Positions 37,766 to 49,410 are shown, counted from the stretch's first letter. The stretch is 64,000 bases of DNA from Gammaproteobacteria bacterium (GCA_016707425.1 JADJHU010000015.1:558001-622000), one strand, 5' to 3'. Numbers and translations are program-made. The notes: generated by a model from the letters alone, not told the origin.

Positions 37766-38409
37766 CGTTCCCGTTCCGGCGCGCGTCGATCCGGCTGACC
37801 GCGCTCCTTGCGATGATCACGGTCCTGGGCGGCTGTGCGGGTGGCCTGAAGAGCGATGCGCCGCCCGCCCAGGCCTACGTGCTGGCCGCAGCGCCCGCGG
37901 AGCGCAGCGCATCGGTGCTCGACGCGCGTCTGCAGATTGCCCGGCCTGGCGTACAACCCGGACTCGAAACCGATCGCATTGCCCTGGTTCGGGCAGACCG
38001 GCGGCTCGATTACTACGCTGCGAGCCGCTGGGCGGGACCACTGCCAGAGGTGATGGAAGCGCTGGCGGTCGAGACGTTCCGCGCGGCAGGCGGGCTCATT
38101 GCCGTGCAGGAGGACGGCTCACCGTTCACTCCTGATTACGTGCTGCACATGGCGATAGGGCACTTCGAAGCGCACTACGCCAGTGCGGATGCAGCCCCGC
38201 AGGTACGTGTGACCCTCGACTGCACGCTCGGCCGACGTGCCGACCGGATTGCCGTGGCTCATTTCGTCGCCGACGGCATCTCGCAGGCGGAGGCCAACCG
38301 GATGGGGGCGATCGTTGCGGCCTTCGAGCACGCCGCGCAGACCGCGCTGGCCGCTGCGCGCGAGCGCACGCTCGAGGCCATTGCGCGCGACGCCCGCGGT
38401 GGTGACTGA
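37762..38409 (+). CDS. PqiC-like lipoprotein (ABC-type auxiliary component)
   Basis: A 215-residue lipoprotein. The signal sequence ends in a lipobox, VLGGCAGG, and the mature part matches the ABC-type transport auxiliary lipoprotein domain (LQIARPGVQPGLETDRIALV, YYAASRWAGPLPEVMEALAV). PqiC anchors the MCE needle to the outer membrane in the Pqi system. It overlaps the MCE gene by four bases (ATGA), completing the operon. Its presence suggests a Pqi-like bridge rather than a classic MlaC-based one. Confidence 0.85.
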   Translation: MTFPFRRASIRLTALLAMITVLGGCAGGLKSDAPPAQAYVLAAAPAERSASVLDARLQIARPGVQPGLETDRIALVRADRRLDYYAASRWAGPLPEVMEALAVETFRAAGGLIAVQEDGSPFTPDYVLHMAIGHFEAHYASADAAPQVRVTLDCTLGRRADRIAVAHFVADGISQAEANRMGAIVAAFEHAAQTALAAARERTLEAIARDARGGD

Positions 38410-38431
38410 GTCCGCCGAACGCCGCACCCGT

Positions 38432-40000
38432 TCAGAAGGTCGAGAGTCCGCTTGCCTCCATGACGCGGTAAAGCCAGTAGCGGCTCTGTGCGGGGTCGGC
38501 ATACACGCCGAAATCGGCGGTGTATTCGATGCCGGCCGGCGCACGGTTGGCCCACAGCGTGTCGAACCAGCGCAGGAGCGCGACAGAGACCGCCGACGTG
38601 CGGGCGGCTTCGACCGCGACGTTCGCCTCGAGGTTGTAGTCGGCGAGGTTTCGCCGGGTGAAATTCGCCGAGCCGAGTGTGAACCACAGGCGTTCGGAGT
38701 CGTAGACCGCGAGGAGCTTGGTGTGGAACTGCTCGCCATGCGTGCGATACCAGCGCACCTTGATGGCTCCATCGCTCGAGGCCGCGAGCTCGGTTGCGAC
38801 GGGCCGGTTGGGAAGGCCAGACTTCGCGCGCCCGAACGCATCCTTGCCGGGATCGAGAATGAGACGGATGGCGACCCCGCGGCCGCTGGCGCGCAGCAGT
38901 GATTCGACCACCGGGCGATCGGCAAGATAGAAGAGCGCAGCGTCGATGGCGTCGCCCTCGACGGTCGCATCGATGCGCCCGACGATGGCCTTGCGGATCG
39001 ACCCCTCCGTGAGGACGCGAGCGCGTACGGCGGTACCTGCGGCGAACTCTGCTTCGCTCGCGGGGGGCGGGCGCGGACGTTCAGGAGGCGGCATGACCCG
39101 GGCGAGCTGCCCGCGCCAGCCCGAGAATCGGGCGATGGCGAGCTCGCTCGCGAGCAGCGGCTCGAGAACCGGGCCGGTGAGGCGCAGGCCGGCATTGGAG
39201 TGGGCGCTGCTGGCATCGTGCGGGTTCGCCGAGGCGATCACCCCCGTGAGACCGCCGTGCCCGTCGTCGCCGATGACGACCTTGCGGTGGTTTGCCTTGA
39301 AGTTCAGCAGCCGTGCCCAGCTCGCAAATCCCGCGCGCGAGGGCCGGCCATCGAGCGGATCCGGAAGCGCATCACCGCCCGATCCGCTGCCCGCCCACCA
39401 GCGGACGCCCAGGCGCCACAGCGCCGAGTAGATGGGGTTCGAGTCGCGCAGGCGGTCAAGGTCCGTGCGCACGACGTCGATGCCAGCCTCGCGCAGCGCA
39501 GCGAGCTGAGGGGACGGGTCGCCACCGTAGGCATCGTTGATCGGATCGGTAATGAAGAGGATTTCGAGGTCGGGGTGTGCCTTCTTGCGGCGCACCAGTG
39601 CGTCGCGCAGCTCCCGCGAGAGCTCGCGCCGCGGCGGGTCCGTCGCGGACATCACGGGACTCTTGTCGTTGAACAGAAAGAAATCGAGCACCAGGAATTC
39701 GCGTGCCTGGTCGATGACGGCGAGGACGTTGTCGAAGATCTCCTGCGAGAGGACGGCGCGGCCATAGCCATCGGCGGTGGTGGTGTCGATCAGCAGCCGC
39801 AGGTCTCCGGACCGCACGTTTTGCCACGGCGGCTCGATACGCACGCCGGCAGGAAGCGGTTTGCTCGTCTGCCAGATGCCCGTTCCGGCCCATATGGCGA
39901 GCAATGCCGCGAGCCCTGCGCGCCGCAGCCAGAGACGGCGCGCACGCCGGGTCGCGGGCGATCTGCCTGCGTCGTGCGTGGCGAGCGGGTCGGCGGACAT
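38432..40000 (-). CDS. Phospholipase D-family protein (cardiolipin-synthase-like)
   Basis: A 522-residue protein with one N-terminal membrane helix (LRRAGLAALLAIWAGTGIW) and two HKD motifs: NHRKVVIGDDG near residue 237 and HTKLLAVYDSERLWFTLGSA near 425. These two His residues form the PLD active site. The family includes cardiolipin synthases and phospholipases. It ends 23 bases from the convergent PqiC-like gene and starts ten bases after the ABC-F stop, so it is probably cotranscribed with that gene. Confidence 0.88.
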   Translation of the reverse strand: MSADPLATHDAGRSPATRRARRLWLRRAGLAALLAIWAGTGIWQTSKPLPAGVRIEPPWQNVRSGDLRLLIDTTTADGYGRAVLSQEIFDNVLAVIDQAREFLVLDFFLFNDKSPVMSATDPPRRELSRELRDALVRRKKAHPDLEILFITDPINDAYGGDPSPQLAALREAGIDVVRTDLDRLRDSNPIYSALWRLGVRWWAGSGSGGDALPDPLDGRPSRAGFASWARLLNFKANHRKVVIGDDGHGGLTGVIASANPHDASSAHSNAGLRLTGPVLEPLLASELAIARFSGWRGQLARVMPPPERPRPPPASEAEFAAGTAVRARVLTEGSIRKAIVGRIDATVEGDAIDAALFYLADRPVVESLLRASGRGVAIRLILDPGKDAFGRAKSGLPNRPVATELAASSDGAIKVRWYRTHGEQFHTKLLAVYDSERLWFTLGSANFTRRNLADYNLEANVAVEAARTSAVSVALLRWFDTLWANRAPAGIEYTADFGVYADPAQSRYWLYRVMEASGLSTF

Positions 40001-40010
40001 CGTCCGGCGG

Positions 40011-41918
<1,908 letters not shown>

Positions 41919-41988
41919 GAGCCCATCCTACCGCGGCCCCTGACCCTCGCGTCGACGCTGCGACCGCAAATCCGCGACGGCCGTCGCC

Positions 41989-44496
41989 TCAGGCGCGGAG
42001 ACCCCCTGCATCCGGACCTGCCATGGCGGGCAGGAGCCCGGCATAGGGAGGCGCACCGTTCTGCTGGCGCAGCAGCAGCGCGAGCAGTTCCTCGGCTGTG
42101 CAGGGTTCGCCGAACAGCCGGCCCTGGCCATACTGGCAGCCGTGTGCGCGCAGGAACTCGATGTGGCGCATCGCTTCGATGCCTTCGGCGACCACCTCCA
42201 TGCCGAGGCTGCGCCCCATGTCGATGATGGTGCGCACGATGGTGGTGTCGCCGGCATCGTCGCCGATGCCGCGCACGAAGGACTGGTCCACTTTCAGCGT
42301 GCCGATGGGGAACTGCTGCAGTGCCGAGAGTGAGGAGTAGCCCGTCCCGAAGTCGTCGATCGACAGATGCAGTCCGAGTGCATAGAGCTCGTCGAGAAGC
42401 CGAACGGTGCGCTTCGCGTCGGCCATGAGCGTGGTCTCGGTGATTTCGAGTTCGAAGTTCGTTGGCGAGACACCATGTTCGCGGAACACCGAGCGGCAGC
42501 GCAGGATGAAGCTCGCCTGGCGCAGCTGCTTCAGGGAGAGATTGAGTGAGACGCGCCCGGGGCTGGAGACCTGGTCCTGCATGGCGCGGTAGTCGCGGCA
42601 CACCCGGTTCAGCACCCACTCGCCCACATCCAGGATGAGATTGCTCTCCTCGGCGAGCGGAATGAACTGCGCGGGAGGAATGTCACCGTGTCCGGGAAGC
42701 CGCCAGCGCAGCAACGCCTCGGCGCCCGCGATGAGACCGGTGCGCAGATCCACTTTCGGCATGTAGCGGATCAGGAGCTCGTCGCGCTCGAGGGCGCGGC
42801 GCAGCTTGCTCTTCAGCATCAGCCGCTCGACGGCTGCCGCGTTCATCTCCGGGGCATAGAAGGCGAAGGTGTTGCCCCCGTTCTGCTTCGAGTAGTACAT
42901 CGCGGCATCCGCGTTGCGGATGAGGTCGATGACGTTCTCCGCGTCACGCGGGCAGAAGGCGATGCCGACGCTCGACGTGAGATAGATCTCCTGCTGGTTG
43001 AGCTGGAACGGACGGCTGATCTCGGTGAGGAGCGTGCGCACGAAGTGCGCGATCGGCCCGCGGTTGTCCGCATCGAGGGGCAGCTCGTCGATGAACAGTG
43101 CGAACTCATCGCCTGCGAGCCGTCCCAGGACCGTATTCTTCGGCAGGTGGCGCATCAGGCGCTCGGTGAGGATCTCGAGGGTACGGTCGCCCGCCGCATG
43201 CCCGAAGGTGTCGTTCACTTCCTTGAAGCGGTCCAGGTCGAGGTACAGCAGCGCGAGCGCCTGCCGTGCGCGCGCCGCACGCGCGATCGCCTGCTGGAGG
43301 AGGTGCTGGAACTGCATGCGGTTCGGCACCTTGGTGAGCGCGTCATAGCGGGCGAGATAGCGGATGCGGCGCTCGGCACGCTTGCGGTCCGTGATGTTGC
43401 GTGCGACGAAGATGTTGCCCTGGAACTGCGGATCCTCGCTCGCGATCTGTGAGCCGCTGAGCGAGATCGGAATGGTCTGGTGCTGGCGGGTACGCACCAC
43501 TGTTTCGCGTGTTTCCTGGGCGGCCTGCAGGAGATCGAAATCCGCGCGCTCGCCTTCTTCGAGGATCGATTCGATGGATCTGCCGAGGAGCTCCGGCTCG
43601 CTGAAACCGAGGAGCCGGCACGCGGCCGCATTGGCCACACGGATGACTCCCTCAGGCGAGGTGACGAACACCGCATCCGTCATGCTCGAGAGCATGGTGT
43701 TGAGATAGTTGCGCGAGATGGTCGTCTGGCGCAGCCGGTAACGCATGCGCTCCAGCGCTCCCTGCAGCGCGCCGATTTCGTCGCGTCGTGCCACGTCGAG
43801 CGGGCGGGAGTAGTCGCCCTGCCCGATGCGGTCGGCACTGCGGATGAGCGCGGTGATCGGTCGCTCGAGGCGTCGCCCTGCCCAGAGCGCGAGGGCGACC
43901 GCTCCGGCGAGCGCCAGCAGAGTGAGGGCAGTGACGATGCCGAGCAGGTGCTGCAGATCCTCACGGCTCGCGCTTTCGATGCGTGCTCCCATGGCGGCCA
44001 CGGCCTCGGCAGCCGGCTGGCGCAATTGCACTTCGACCTCTCCCGCGCGCAGCGGTATCACTGTTCCCGGCGCTGCCTGGCTCAGGTGGTGAACCGGGGC
44101 CGTTGCCGCGGCCGCTGCCGCCTCGCTGGCCAAGGCCTCCGTGCGGCGCTGCCAGGACCAGAGGACGCGCCCCTCGGGATCGCGCAGTACGAGCCCGCTG
44201 ACCGCGGGTTCCTCGATGATCGGGCGCAGCGCAGCCGCAATGACGCTGTGAGGGGCGTCCCGCGGGAGCTCGCCGGCCACCACCGCGGCGTGCCGGGCGG
44301 AGGTCTCCGCCTGTGCGCGAAGCCCGGCGACGATCAGCTGGCGGGCTTCGGGTTCGGCGAGCTGTCTGAAGTGTACAGTGTCACGATGCGCCTGATACAG
44401 CAGCAGCGCCACCATCGTGCTCGCCCCAAGGATCACCGTCAGCGCAGCGATCCCGGCATACTTGAGCTTCAGGCTGGTGGCGTTCATCGTTTGCAT
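41989..44496 (-). CDS. GGDEF-EAL cyclic-di-GMP protein with HAMP and PAS domains
   Basis: An 835-residue membrane sensor. It has an N-terminal helix (KYAGIAALTVILGASTMVAL), a periplasmic sensor region, a second helix near 165-187, a HAMP domain, a PAS domain (DAVFVTSPEGVIRVANAAA), a GGDEF domain with the motif AGDEF and an EAL domain. EAL residues look complete: EALLRW, NLSLKQL, ELEITETTLM, IDDFGTGYSS, LKVDQSF and VAEGIE. The enzyme likely breaks down cyclic-di-GMP; AGDEF may still make it or only bind GTP. The frame is open far upstream to 45708, but ATG 44496 (or 44487) fits the first membrane helix. Confidence 0.92.
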   Translation of the reverse strand: MQTMNATSLKLKYAGIAALTVILGASTMVALLLYQAHRDTVHFRQLAEPEARQLIVAGLRAQAETSARHAAVVAGELPRDAPHSVIAAALRPIIEEPAVSGLVLRDPEGRVLWSWQRRTEALASEAAAAAATAPVHHLSQAAPGTVIPLRAGEVEVQLRQPAAEAVAAMGARIESASREDLQHLLGIVTALTLLALAGAVALALWAGRRLERPITALIRSADRIGQGDYSRPLDVARRDEIGALQGALERMRYRLRQTTISRNYLNTMLSSMTDAVFVTSPEGVIRVANAAACRLLGFSEPELLGRSIESILEEGERADFDLLQAAQETRETVVRTRQHQTIPISLSGSQIASEDPQFQGNIFVARNITDRKRAERRIRYLARYDALTKVPNRMQFQHLLQQAIARAARARQALALLYLDLDRFKEVNDTFGHAAGDRTLEILTERLMRHLPKNTVLGRLAGDEFALFIDELPLDADNRGPIAHFVRTLLTEISRPFQLNQQEIYLTSSVGIAFCPRDAENVIDLIRNADAAMYYSKQNGGNTFAFYAPEMNAAAVERLMLKSKLRRALERDELLIRYMPKVDLRTGLIAGAEALLRWRLPGHGDIPPAQFIPLAEESNLILDVGEWVLNRVCRDYRAMQDQVSSPGRVSLNLSLKQLRQASFILRCRSVFREHGVSPTNFELEITETTLMADAKRTVRLLDELYALGLHLSIDDFGTGYSSLSALQQFPIGTLKVDQSFVRGIGDDAGDTTIVRTIIDMGRSLGMEVVAEGIEAMRHIEFLRAHGCQYGQGRLFGEPCTAEELLALLLRQQNGAPPYAGLLPAMAGPDAGGLRA

Positions 44497-44574
44497 TGGG
44501 CGCCGGAGGCGCGAAGCGCCTCGGGCGCGGAGCATTTTCGGCGATCTTACCCGGGGGGGATCGCGGGGGCCACC

Positions 44575-45318
44575 ATGGCGGAGCGGGACGGGAGGCCGGG
44601 ATCGGCAGTGGTACTGGACGAGCGGGAACTCACCGGACGCGCCCGTACCCACGTCGTGGACGTCGAAGCGCCTCGCTGCACCCTGCATCCGCAGACGGTG
44701 GAGGCGTTTCTCGCCCTGCGGGAGGCCGCCGCCGGCGCCGGCATCGACCTGGCGCCCGTTTCGAGCTTTCGTGACTTCGACCGGCAGCTCACCATCTGGA
44801 ACGCCAAATTCCGGGGCGAGCGCCCACTCTATGATGCTGCGGGTGACATGCTCGATTTCGGGAGGCTCGGTCCAGGGGAGCTGATCGACACGATCCTCCT
44901 CTGGTCGGCGCTGCCGGGGGCGAGCCGCCACCACTGGGGCAGCGACCTCGATGTCATCGATCGCGCAGCCCTGCCGCCGGGCTGCGAGGCCCGGCTGTTG
45001 CCGCAGGAGTTCGCTCCAGGCGGGCCGTTCAGCGCACTGGATGCCTGGCTGCGGGGGAATATGGCGCACTTCGGCTTTTTCCGGCCGTACCAGTGCTTTC
45101 GCGGCGGGGTGTGTCCGGAGCCCTGGCACCTGAGCTTCGCGCCTGTGGCGGAGCCGGCGCTCCGGGCGCTGACCGTCGAGCGCCTTGCTGCCGCGCTCGA
45201 AGGGAGCGGGCTCGCGGGACTCGAGAGCGTTCTCGCGCGCCTGCCCGAGCTGCACGCGCGTTATGTCTGCGCCATCGATCGGCCGGGATCGCTCAGCGCG
45301 TCGACCAGGCTTTCTTGA
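44575..45318 (+). CDS. M15 D-alanyl-D-alanine carboxypeptidase (VanY-like)
   Basis: A 247-residue peptidase. The zinc and catalytic residues of the M15B family are present in SRHHWGSDLDVID (His and Asp ligands) and EPWHLSF (Glu base and His ligand), with SSFRDFDRQLTIWNAKFRGE upstream. It would trim the peptide stems of peptidoglycan. No clear signal peptide is seen from ATG 44575, which is odd for a cell-wall enzyme; the frame is open upstream but that stretch is antisense to the GGDEF-EAL gene. It is divergent from that gene and overlaps the convergent HD gene by 26 bases. Confidence 0.85.
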   Translation: MAERDGRPGSAVVLDERELTGRARTHVVDVEAPRCTLHPQTVEAFLALREAAAGAGIDLAPVSSFRDFDRQLTIWNAKFRGERPLYDAAGDMLDFGRLGPGELIDTILLWSALPGASRHHWGSDLDVIDRAALPPGCEARLLPQEFAPGGPFSALDAWLRGNMAHFGFFRPYQCFRGGVCPEPWHLSFAPVAEPALRALTVERLAAALEGSGLAGLESVLARLPELHARYVCAIDRPGSLSASTRLS

Positions 45319-46300
45319 GATAACGAAGCATATGGCCCCGCGTACGGGCCAGTGGCTCCGGGGGCTCGACAAAGACGGGCGGGCTGCGCCGCAACAGGTG
45401 CCAGCTTTCACTGCGCAGCACCTGACGCAGGAACTCTGCGTTGCGCTCGATGGCTTCCATGTAGGGATTGTGGCCATCGAAGAGTGCTTCGAGGTAACGG
45501 TACGCGCCTCCGAAGGCGACGTCGAGGCGCTGCCGGCGGGTCTCGGCCATGAATTCCGGGGTCTGACGGAGCAGGTCGAGACCCGAGGCGTACTTGACCG
45601 CCCGCCCGCCGTTGGCGGCGATCGGCAGGGCCATGCCGCCGAGCACGAACTCCGGGTAGAGCCGGTCGCGGCACTTCTCGAGATAGCAGCGATCGGCCAT
45701 CTGGGCAATCATGTCGGCCGTACCGAGCAGATGCCCGAGTGTCCGGTCCCGCTGATCGGATACCGCAATCGACTCGAGCGGCACCTCATAGCCGGTGAAA
45801 TGGATCACCTCGCAGGCGATCGCGACCCAGTGCGCGAGTCCGACCAGGGGAAGATGTTCTTCGAGCATCCCCGCACCGCGCGCGACGTGCACCCGTGTGT
45901 AGCCGGCGCCGTGCTCGAGCGTATCGACCCCTTTCCTGCGCAGGTAGCCGATGTCGTGGAAGAGTGCCACGATGATGCCCACGGCGGTGCGCTCGGCTCC
46001 GAGGCACGTCTCTCCTGCAGCCTGTCGCTCATAGCCTGCCGCCAGGCGCGCGAAGGCAAGCGCGATGTCGAGTGTGTGCTGGCGGTCGTGATAGACGGTG
46101 TCGACGCCGTGGTAGCCAGGCATCTGGCCCGCGAAAAAACGCTCGAAGACATCGAAGGATCGAGCCACCGGTGCGAAATCGCCATCCGGCCAGTCCTGCG
46201 CGAACAGCGCACCCACCGCCTCTCTGACGTCCGCGGTCGAGCTGACCTGTACGGTATTGGTGACGTCGTAATCGCTGCGCCGTGGATTGGGTGTCGGCAT
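45293..46300 (-). CDS. HD-domain metal-dependent phosphohydrolase
   Basis: About 335 residues. The metal-site pattern reads YHDRQHTLDIAL, LFHDIGYLRRKG and VHVARGAG, so the His/HD positions are kept. The spacing resembles cyclic-nucleotide phosphodiesterase type HD proteins. The substrate cannot be assigned. The frame can start at TTG 46357 (MKKMAC) or ATG 46300 (MPTPNPRRSD); no clear ribosome-binding site decides between them. It lies downstream of xthA on the same strand. Confidence 0.75.
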   Translation of the reverse strand: MPTPNPRRSDYDVTNTVQVSSTADVREAVGALFAQDWPDGDFAPVARSFDVFERFFAGQMPGYHGVDTVYHDRQHTLDIALAFARLAAGYERQAAGETCLGAERTAVGIIVALFHDIGYLRRKGVDTLEHGAGYTRVHVARGAGMLEEHLPLVGLAHWVAIACEVIHFTGYEVPLESIAVSDQRDRTLGHLLGTADMIAQMADRCYLEKCRDRLYPEFVLGGMALPIAANGGRAVKYASGLDLLRQTPEFMAETRRQRLDVAFGGAYRYLEALFDGHNPYMEAIERNAEFLRQVLRSESWHLLRRSPPVFVEPPEPLARTRGHMLRYLKKAWSTR

Positions 46301-46415
46301 CGTGCTGCGGAGGTCGGGCAGACGGCTGCAACCTGCGTCGCAAGCCATTTTTTTCAATTTAGGTCATTCGGCCTCCGCGCCTGCGTGACGTGCCGCACAC
46401 TTCTGCGGACCTCTG

Positions 46416-47189
46416 CTACACGTCGAAGGTGGCCAGCACCGGCGCGTGATCCGAGGGACGCTCGGCACGCCGGGGCTCGCGGTCGATCCGGCATTCGCTG
46501 CAGCGTCGGGCGAGCGCCGGCGAGGCGAGGATCAGGTCGATGCGCAGCCCGTGATTGCGCCGGAAAGCGAAGGCCCGGTAGTCCCACCAGCTGTAGCTGT
46601 CTGCCGGCTGCTCGAAGAGCCGGAAGGTGTCGACCAGTCCGAGGGCGGTGAGTGCCCGCAGCGCTGCGCGCTCCGGCTCGCTCACGTGCACGGAGCCGGC
46701 CCAGAGCGCCGGGTCGTGCACGTCGCGGTCTTCGGGAGCGATGTTGAAATCACCCGTGACGACCAGCAACTCGTGCCGCGCCAGCTCGGCGTCGAGCCAG
46801 CCATGCAGTGCCTCCAGCCAGCGCAGCTTGTAGGCATACTTGTCCGACCCCACCGACTGGCCATTCGGAACATACAGGTTGATGATCCGCAGCGGACCGA
46901 CCGTGGCCGCGAGCACGCGGCGCTGCGGATCCTCGAACCCCGGGATGTCGGTCACGATCTGTGCCGGCGGACCGCGCGCCAGCACGGCGACACCGTTGTA
47001 GGTGCGCTGCCCACTGATGGCAGCACGATAGCCTGCCGCGGCCAGTTCGACTCGCGGAAAACCGGCGTCGGCCAGCTTCGTTTCCTGCAGCGCCACGAGG
47101 TCCACTGGATTGGCCGCAAGCCACGCCGTGAGCTGCGGCAGCCGTACCCGCAGCGAGTTGACGTTCCATGTGGCGATACGGATCGTCAT
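46416..47189 (-). CDS. xthA: Exodeoxyribonuclease III
   Basis: A 257-residue Mg-dependent nuclease with the family motifs ATWNVNSLRVRLPQL, LQETKLAD, NLYVPNGQ, TGDFNIAPEDRD, IDLILAS and SDHAPVLATF. It removes 3' blocking groups and cuts at abasic sites in base-excision repair. It is 36 bases downstream of prlC and probably cotranscribed with it. Confidence 0.95.
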   Translation of the reverse strand: MTIRIATWNVNSLRVRLPQLTAWLAANPVDLVALQETKLADAGFPRVELAAAGYRAAISGQRTYNGVAVLARGPPAQIVTDIPGFEDPQRRVLAATVGPLRIINLYVPNGQSVGSDKYAYKLRWLEALHGWLDAELARHELLVVTGDFNIAPEDRDVHDPALWAGSVHVSEPERAALRALTALGLVDTFRLFEQPADSYSWWDYRAFAFRRNHGLRIDLILASPALARRCSECRIDREPRRAERPSDHAPVLATFDV

Positions 47190-47225
47190 GCGTGCGCGGC
47201 AGCCGTAGCAGACCGGACGCCAGGT

Positions 47226-49253
47226 TCAGGCTGCGATGCCGTGCTGGCGCAGCAGCGGGCGGATGTCGGGCTTGCGACCGCGGAACTCGATGAAGCCCTC
47301 GAGTGGGTCGCGACTGCCACCGCGCGAGAGGATGCTGTCGAGGAAGCGCTGTGCCGTGACGCGGTCGAAGACGCTCGTTTCCTCGAAGGCCGAGAAGGCA
47401 TCTGCTGCGAGCACTTCGGCCCACTTGTAGCTGTAGTAGCCCGCTGCATAGCCGCCCGCGAAGACGTGTCCGAAGTTGTGGGCGAAGCGGTTCCACTCGG
47501 GCACCGGCACGACGGCGTAGCGGCGGCGCACCTCGTCGAGAACCTGCTGCACACGTCCGCCGCGGGCCGGATCGTATTCGGCGTGCAGCCGGAAATCGAA
47601 AATCGCGAACTCGATCTGCCGCAGCGTCTGCAGTCCCGCATGGAAGCTGCGCGTGGCGATCAGCTGCGCCTGCGTGTCGGCCGGCAGTGGCGCGCCGGTC
47701 TGGACGTGCGCCGAGATGCGTGCGAGCACCTCGGGGTGCCAGGCGTAGTTCTCGAAGAACTGACTGGGCAACTCGACGGCATCCCAGGCAACGCCATTGA
47801 TGCCGGCCAGGCTCGGATAGGGCACGCGCGTGAGAAGGTGGTGCAGGCCGTGACCGAATTCGTGGAACAGGGTCACCACGTCGTCGTGCGTGAGCAGGGC
47901 GGGGTGGCCGTTGCCGGGCGGCAGGAAGTTGCAGACGAGGTAGGCCACGGGGGTCGCGCTGCCGCCCGCGAGCGCCTTGCGGCCGATGCATTCGTCCATC
48001 CAGGCACCGCTACGCTTGTGAGGGCGTGCGTAGGCATCGAGGAAAAAGCTGCCGACGGCCTTGCCCCCGGAGTCGTGGATCTCGAAGAAGCGCGCATCCG
48101 GATGCCAGAGCGGAGCGCCCGTGCGCTCGCGGATGCGCACGCCGAAGAGTTTCTCGGCCGTGCCGAACAGTCCCTCGAGCACGCGCGGCAGGGGGAAGTA
48201 TGGCCGCAGTTCTTCCTGGGAGACCGAGAAGCGGCTGCGCTGCAGCCGCTCGGCATGGAAGCCGACGTCCCATGCGGCCAGTTCATGGCCCGCGAACTGC
48301 GTGAGCTCGGTGAATTCCCGCAGCGCTGCCGGACGTGCGGCCTGCGCGAGCTCCTCGAGGAAAGCGAGCACCTCGGGAACGGAGCGCGCCATGCGGGTGG
48401 CCAGCGCGTAGTCGGCGAAGTTCGGAAAATCGAGCAGGCACGCGGCCTCGTGACGCAGCTGCAGGATATCCTCGATGACGCGGCTGTTGTCCCAGCGCCC
48501 GGCGCCCGGTCCCCGATCGGAGGCCCGTGTGGTCCAGGCCTCGTAAAACTCGCGGCGCAGTGGCCGGGACTCGGCGTCGGTGACGACGGCGACATAGGTG
48601 GGCTGATCGAGTGCCAGGACCCAGCCGTCGAGGCGGTTCTCGTGGGCCCGGCGGCGCGCCTGCTCGACGATGGCCTCGTTCAGCCCGCGCAGCTCCGCGG
48701 CATCGCGCACGTGCCGGGTCCAGCCGTTGGTCGCGTCGAGCACGTTTTCCTCGAAGCGTGCTCCGAGCCGGGTGAGTCCGAGCATCACCGCCTTGAAGCG
48801 ATCCTTGCGTCCCGCATCGAGCGCCACACCCGCGAGCCGGAAGTCGCGCAGGGCGTGCTGGAGCAGGCACTTCTGAGTGGGATCGAGCCTGGGGCCTTCG
48901 TGCCCGGCGATGTGCACATGGGCCCGATACAGAGTCTCGCTCTGGGCGAGATCCGTGTGGTAGTCGGAGAGCAGCGGGAGACAGGCATTGTAGGCCGTGC
49001 GCAGCGCCTCGGAGTCGAGCACCGCATGGAGATGGCTCACGGGCGACCAGACACGTGCCAGACGGTGCCGCAGCTCTTCGAGTGGCTCCACGACGGTCGC
49101 AAAGGCCGGCTCTGTCGTCCTGCCGATGCTCTCGATGCGTGCCCTGTTGGCTGAGAGCACCTCGCGAAGCGCCGGCTCGATGTGCTCAGGGCGGATGCTC
49201 GGGAAGCGGGGCAGCCCCTCCTGGACGAGTAGCGGGTTTTCCATACGTGTCAT
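47226..49253 (-). CDS. prlC: Oligopeptidase A (M3 family)
   Basis: A 675-residue zinc oligopeptidase, against 680 in E. coli. The active-site motif is TLFHEFGHGLHHLL, followed by the third ligand region NGVAWDAVELPSQFFEN. The C-terminal motif FGHVFAGGYAAGYYSYKWAE is typical. It degrades short peptides in the cytoplasm, including cleaved signal peptides. The frame is open upstream to 49598, but ATG 49253 (MTRMENPLL) matches the family start. It is divergent from gor. Confidence 0.95.
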   Translation of the reverse strand: MTRMENPLLVQEGLPRFPSIRPEHIEPALREVLSANRARIESIGRTTEPAFATVVEPLEELRHRLARVWSPVSHLHAVLDSEALRTAYNACLPLLSDYHTDLAQSETLYRAHVHIAGHEGPRLDPTQKCLLQHALRDFRLAGVALDAGRKDRFKAVMLGLTRLGARFEENVLDATNGWTRHVRDAAELRGLNEAIVEQARRRAHENRLDGWVLALDQPTYVAVVTDAESRPLRREFYEAWTTRASDRGPGAGRWDNSRVIEDILQLRHEAACLLDFPNFADYALATRMARSVPEVLAFLEELAQAARPAALREFTELTQFAGHELAAWDVGFHAERLQRSRFSVSQEELRPYFPLPRVLEGLFGTAEKLFGVRIRERTGAPLWHPDARFFEIHDSGGKAVGSFFLDAYARPHKRSGAWMDECIGRKALAGGSATPVAYLVCNFLPPGNGHPALLTHDDVVTLFHEFGHGLHHLLTRVPYPSLAGINGVAWDAVELPSQFFENYAWHPEVLARISAHVQTGAPLPADTQAQLIATRSFHAGLQTLRQIEFAIFDFRLHAEYDPARGGRVQQVLDEVRRRYAVVPVPEWNRFAHNFGHVFAGGYAAGYYSYKWAEVLAADAFSAFEETSVFDRVTAQRFLDSILSRGGSRDPLEGFIEFRGRKPDIRPLLRQHGIAA

Positions 49254-49410
49254 TGCCGGATCCAAAGCGGCATTCTCCGCGGGAAGACCCGGAAAATTCA
49301 ACGCGGACGCGGCGGTCCTGGGGTGCGCAGGCACCCAGGCCGCGCAGGGCCATCTCCGTCGCGCGTTTGCGCTACATTCGGTCCGTCTCTCCTTGCATCG
49401 CAGGCCCTCC

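Noticed and set aside
44497..45708. N-terminal extension of the GGDEF-EAL frame
   Set aside because: The extra 400 codons are antisense to the M15 peptidase gene, and the true protein starts with its first membrane helix at 44496.
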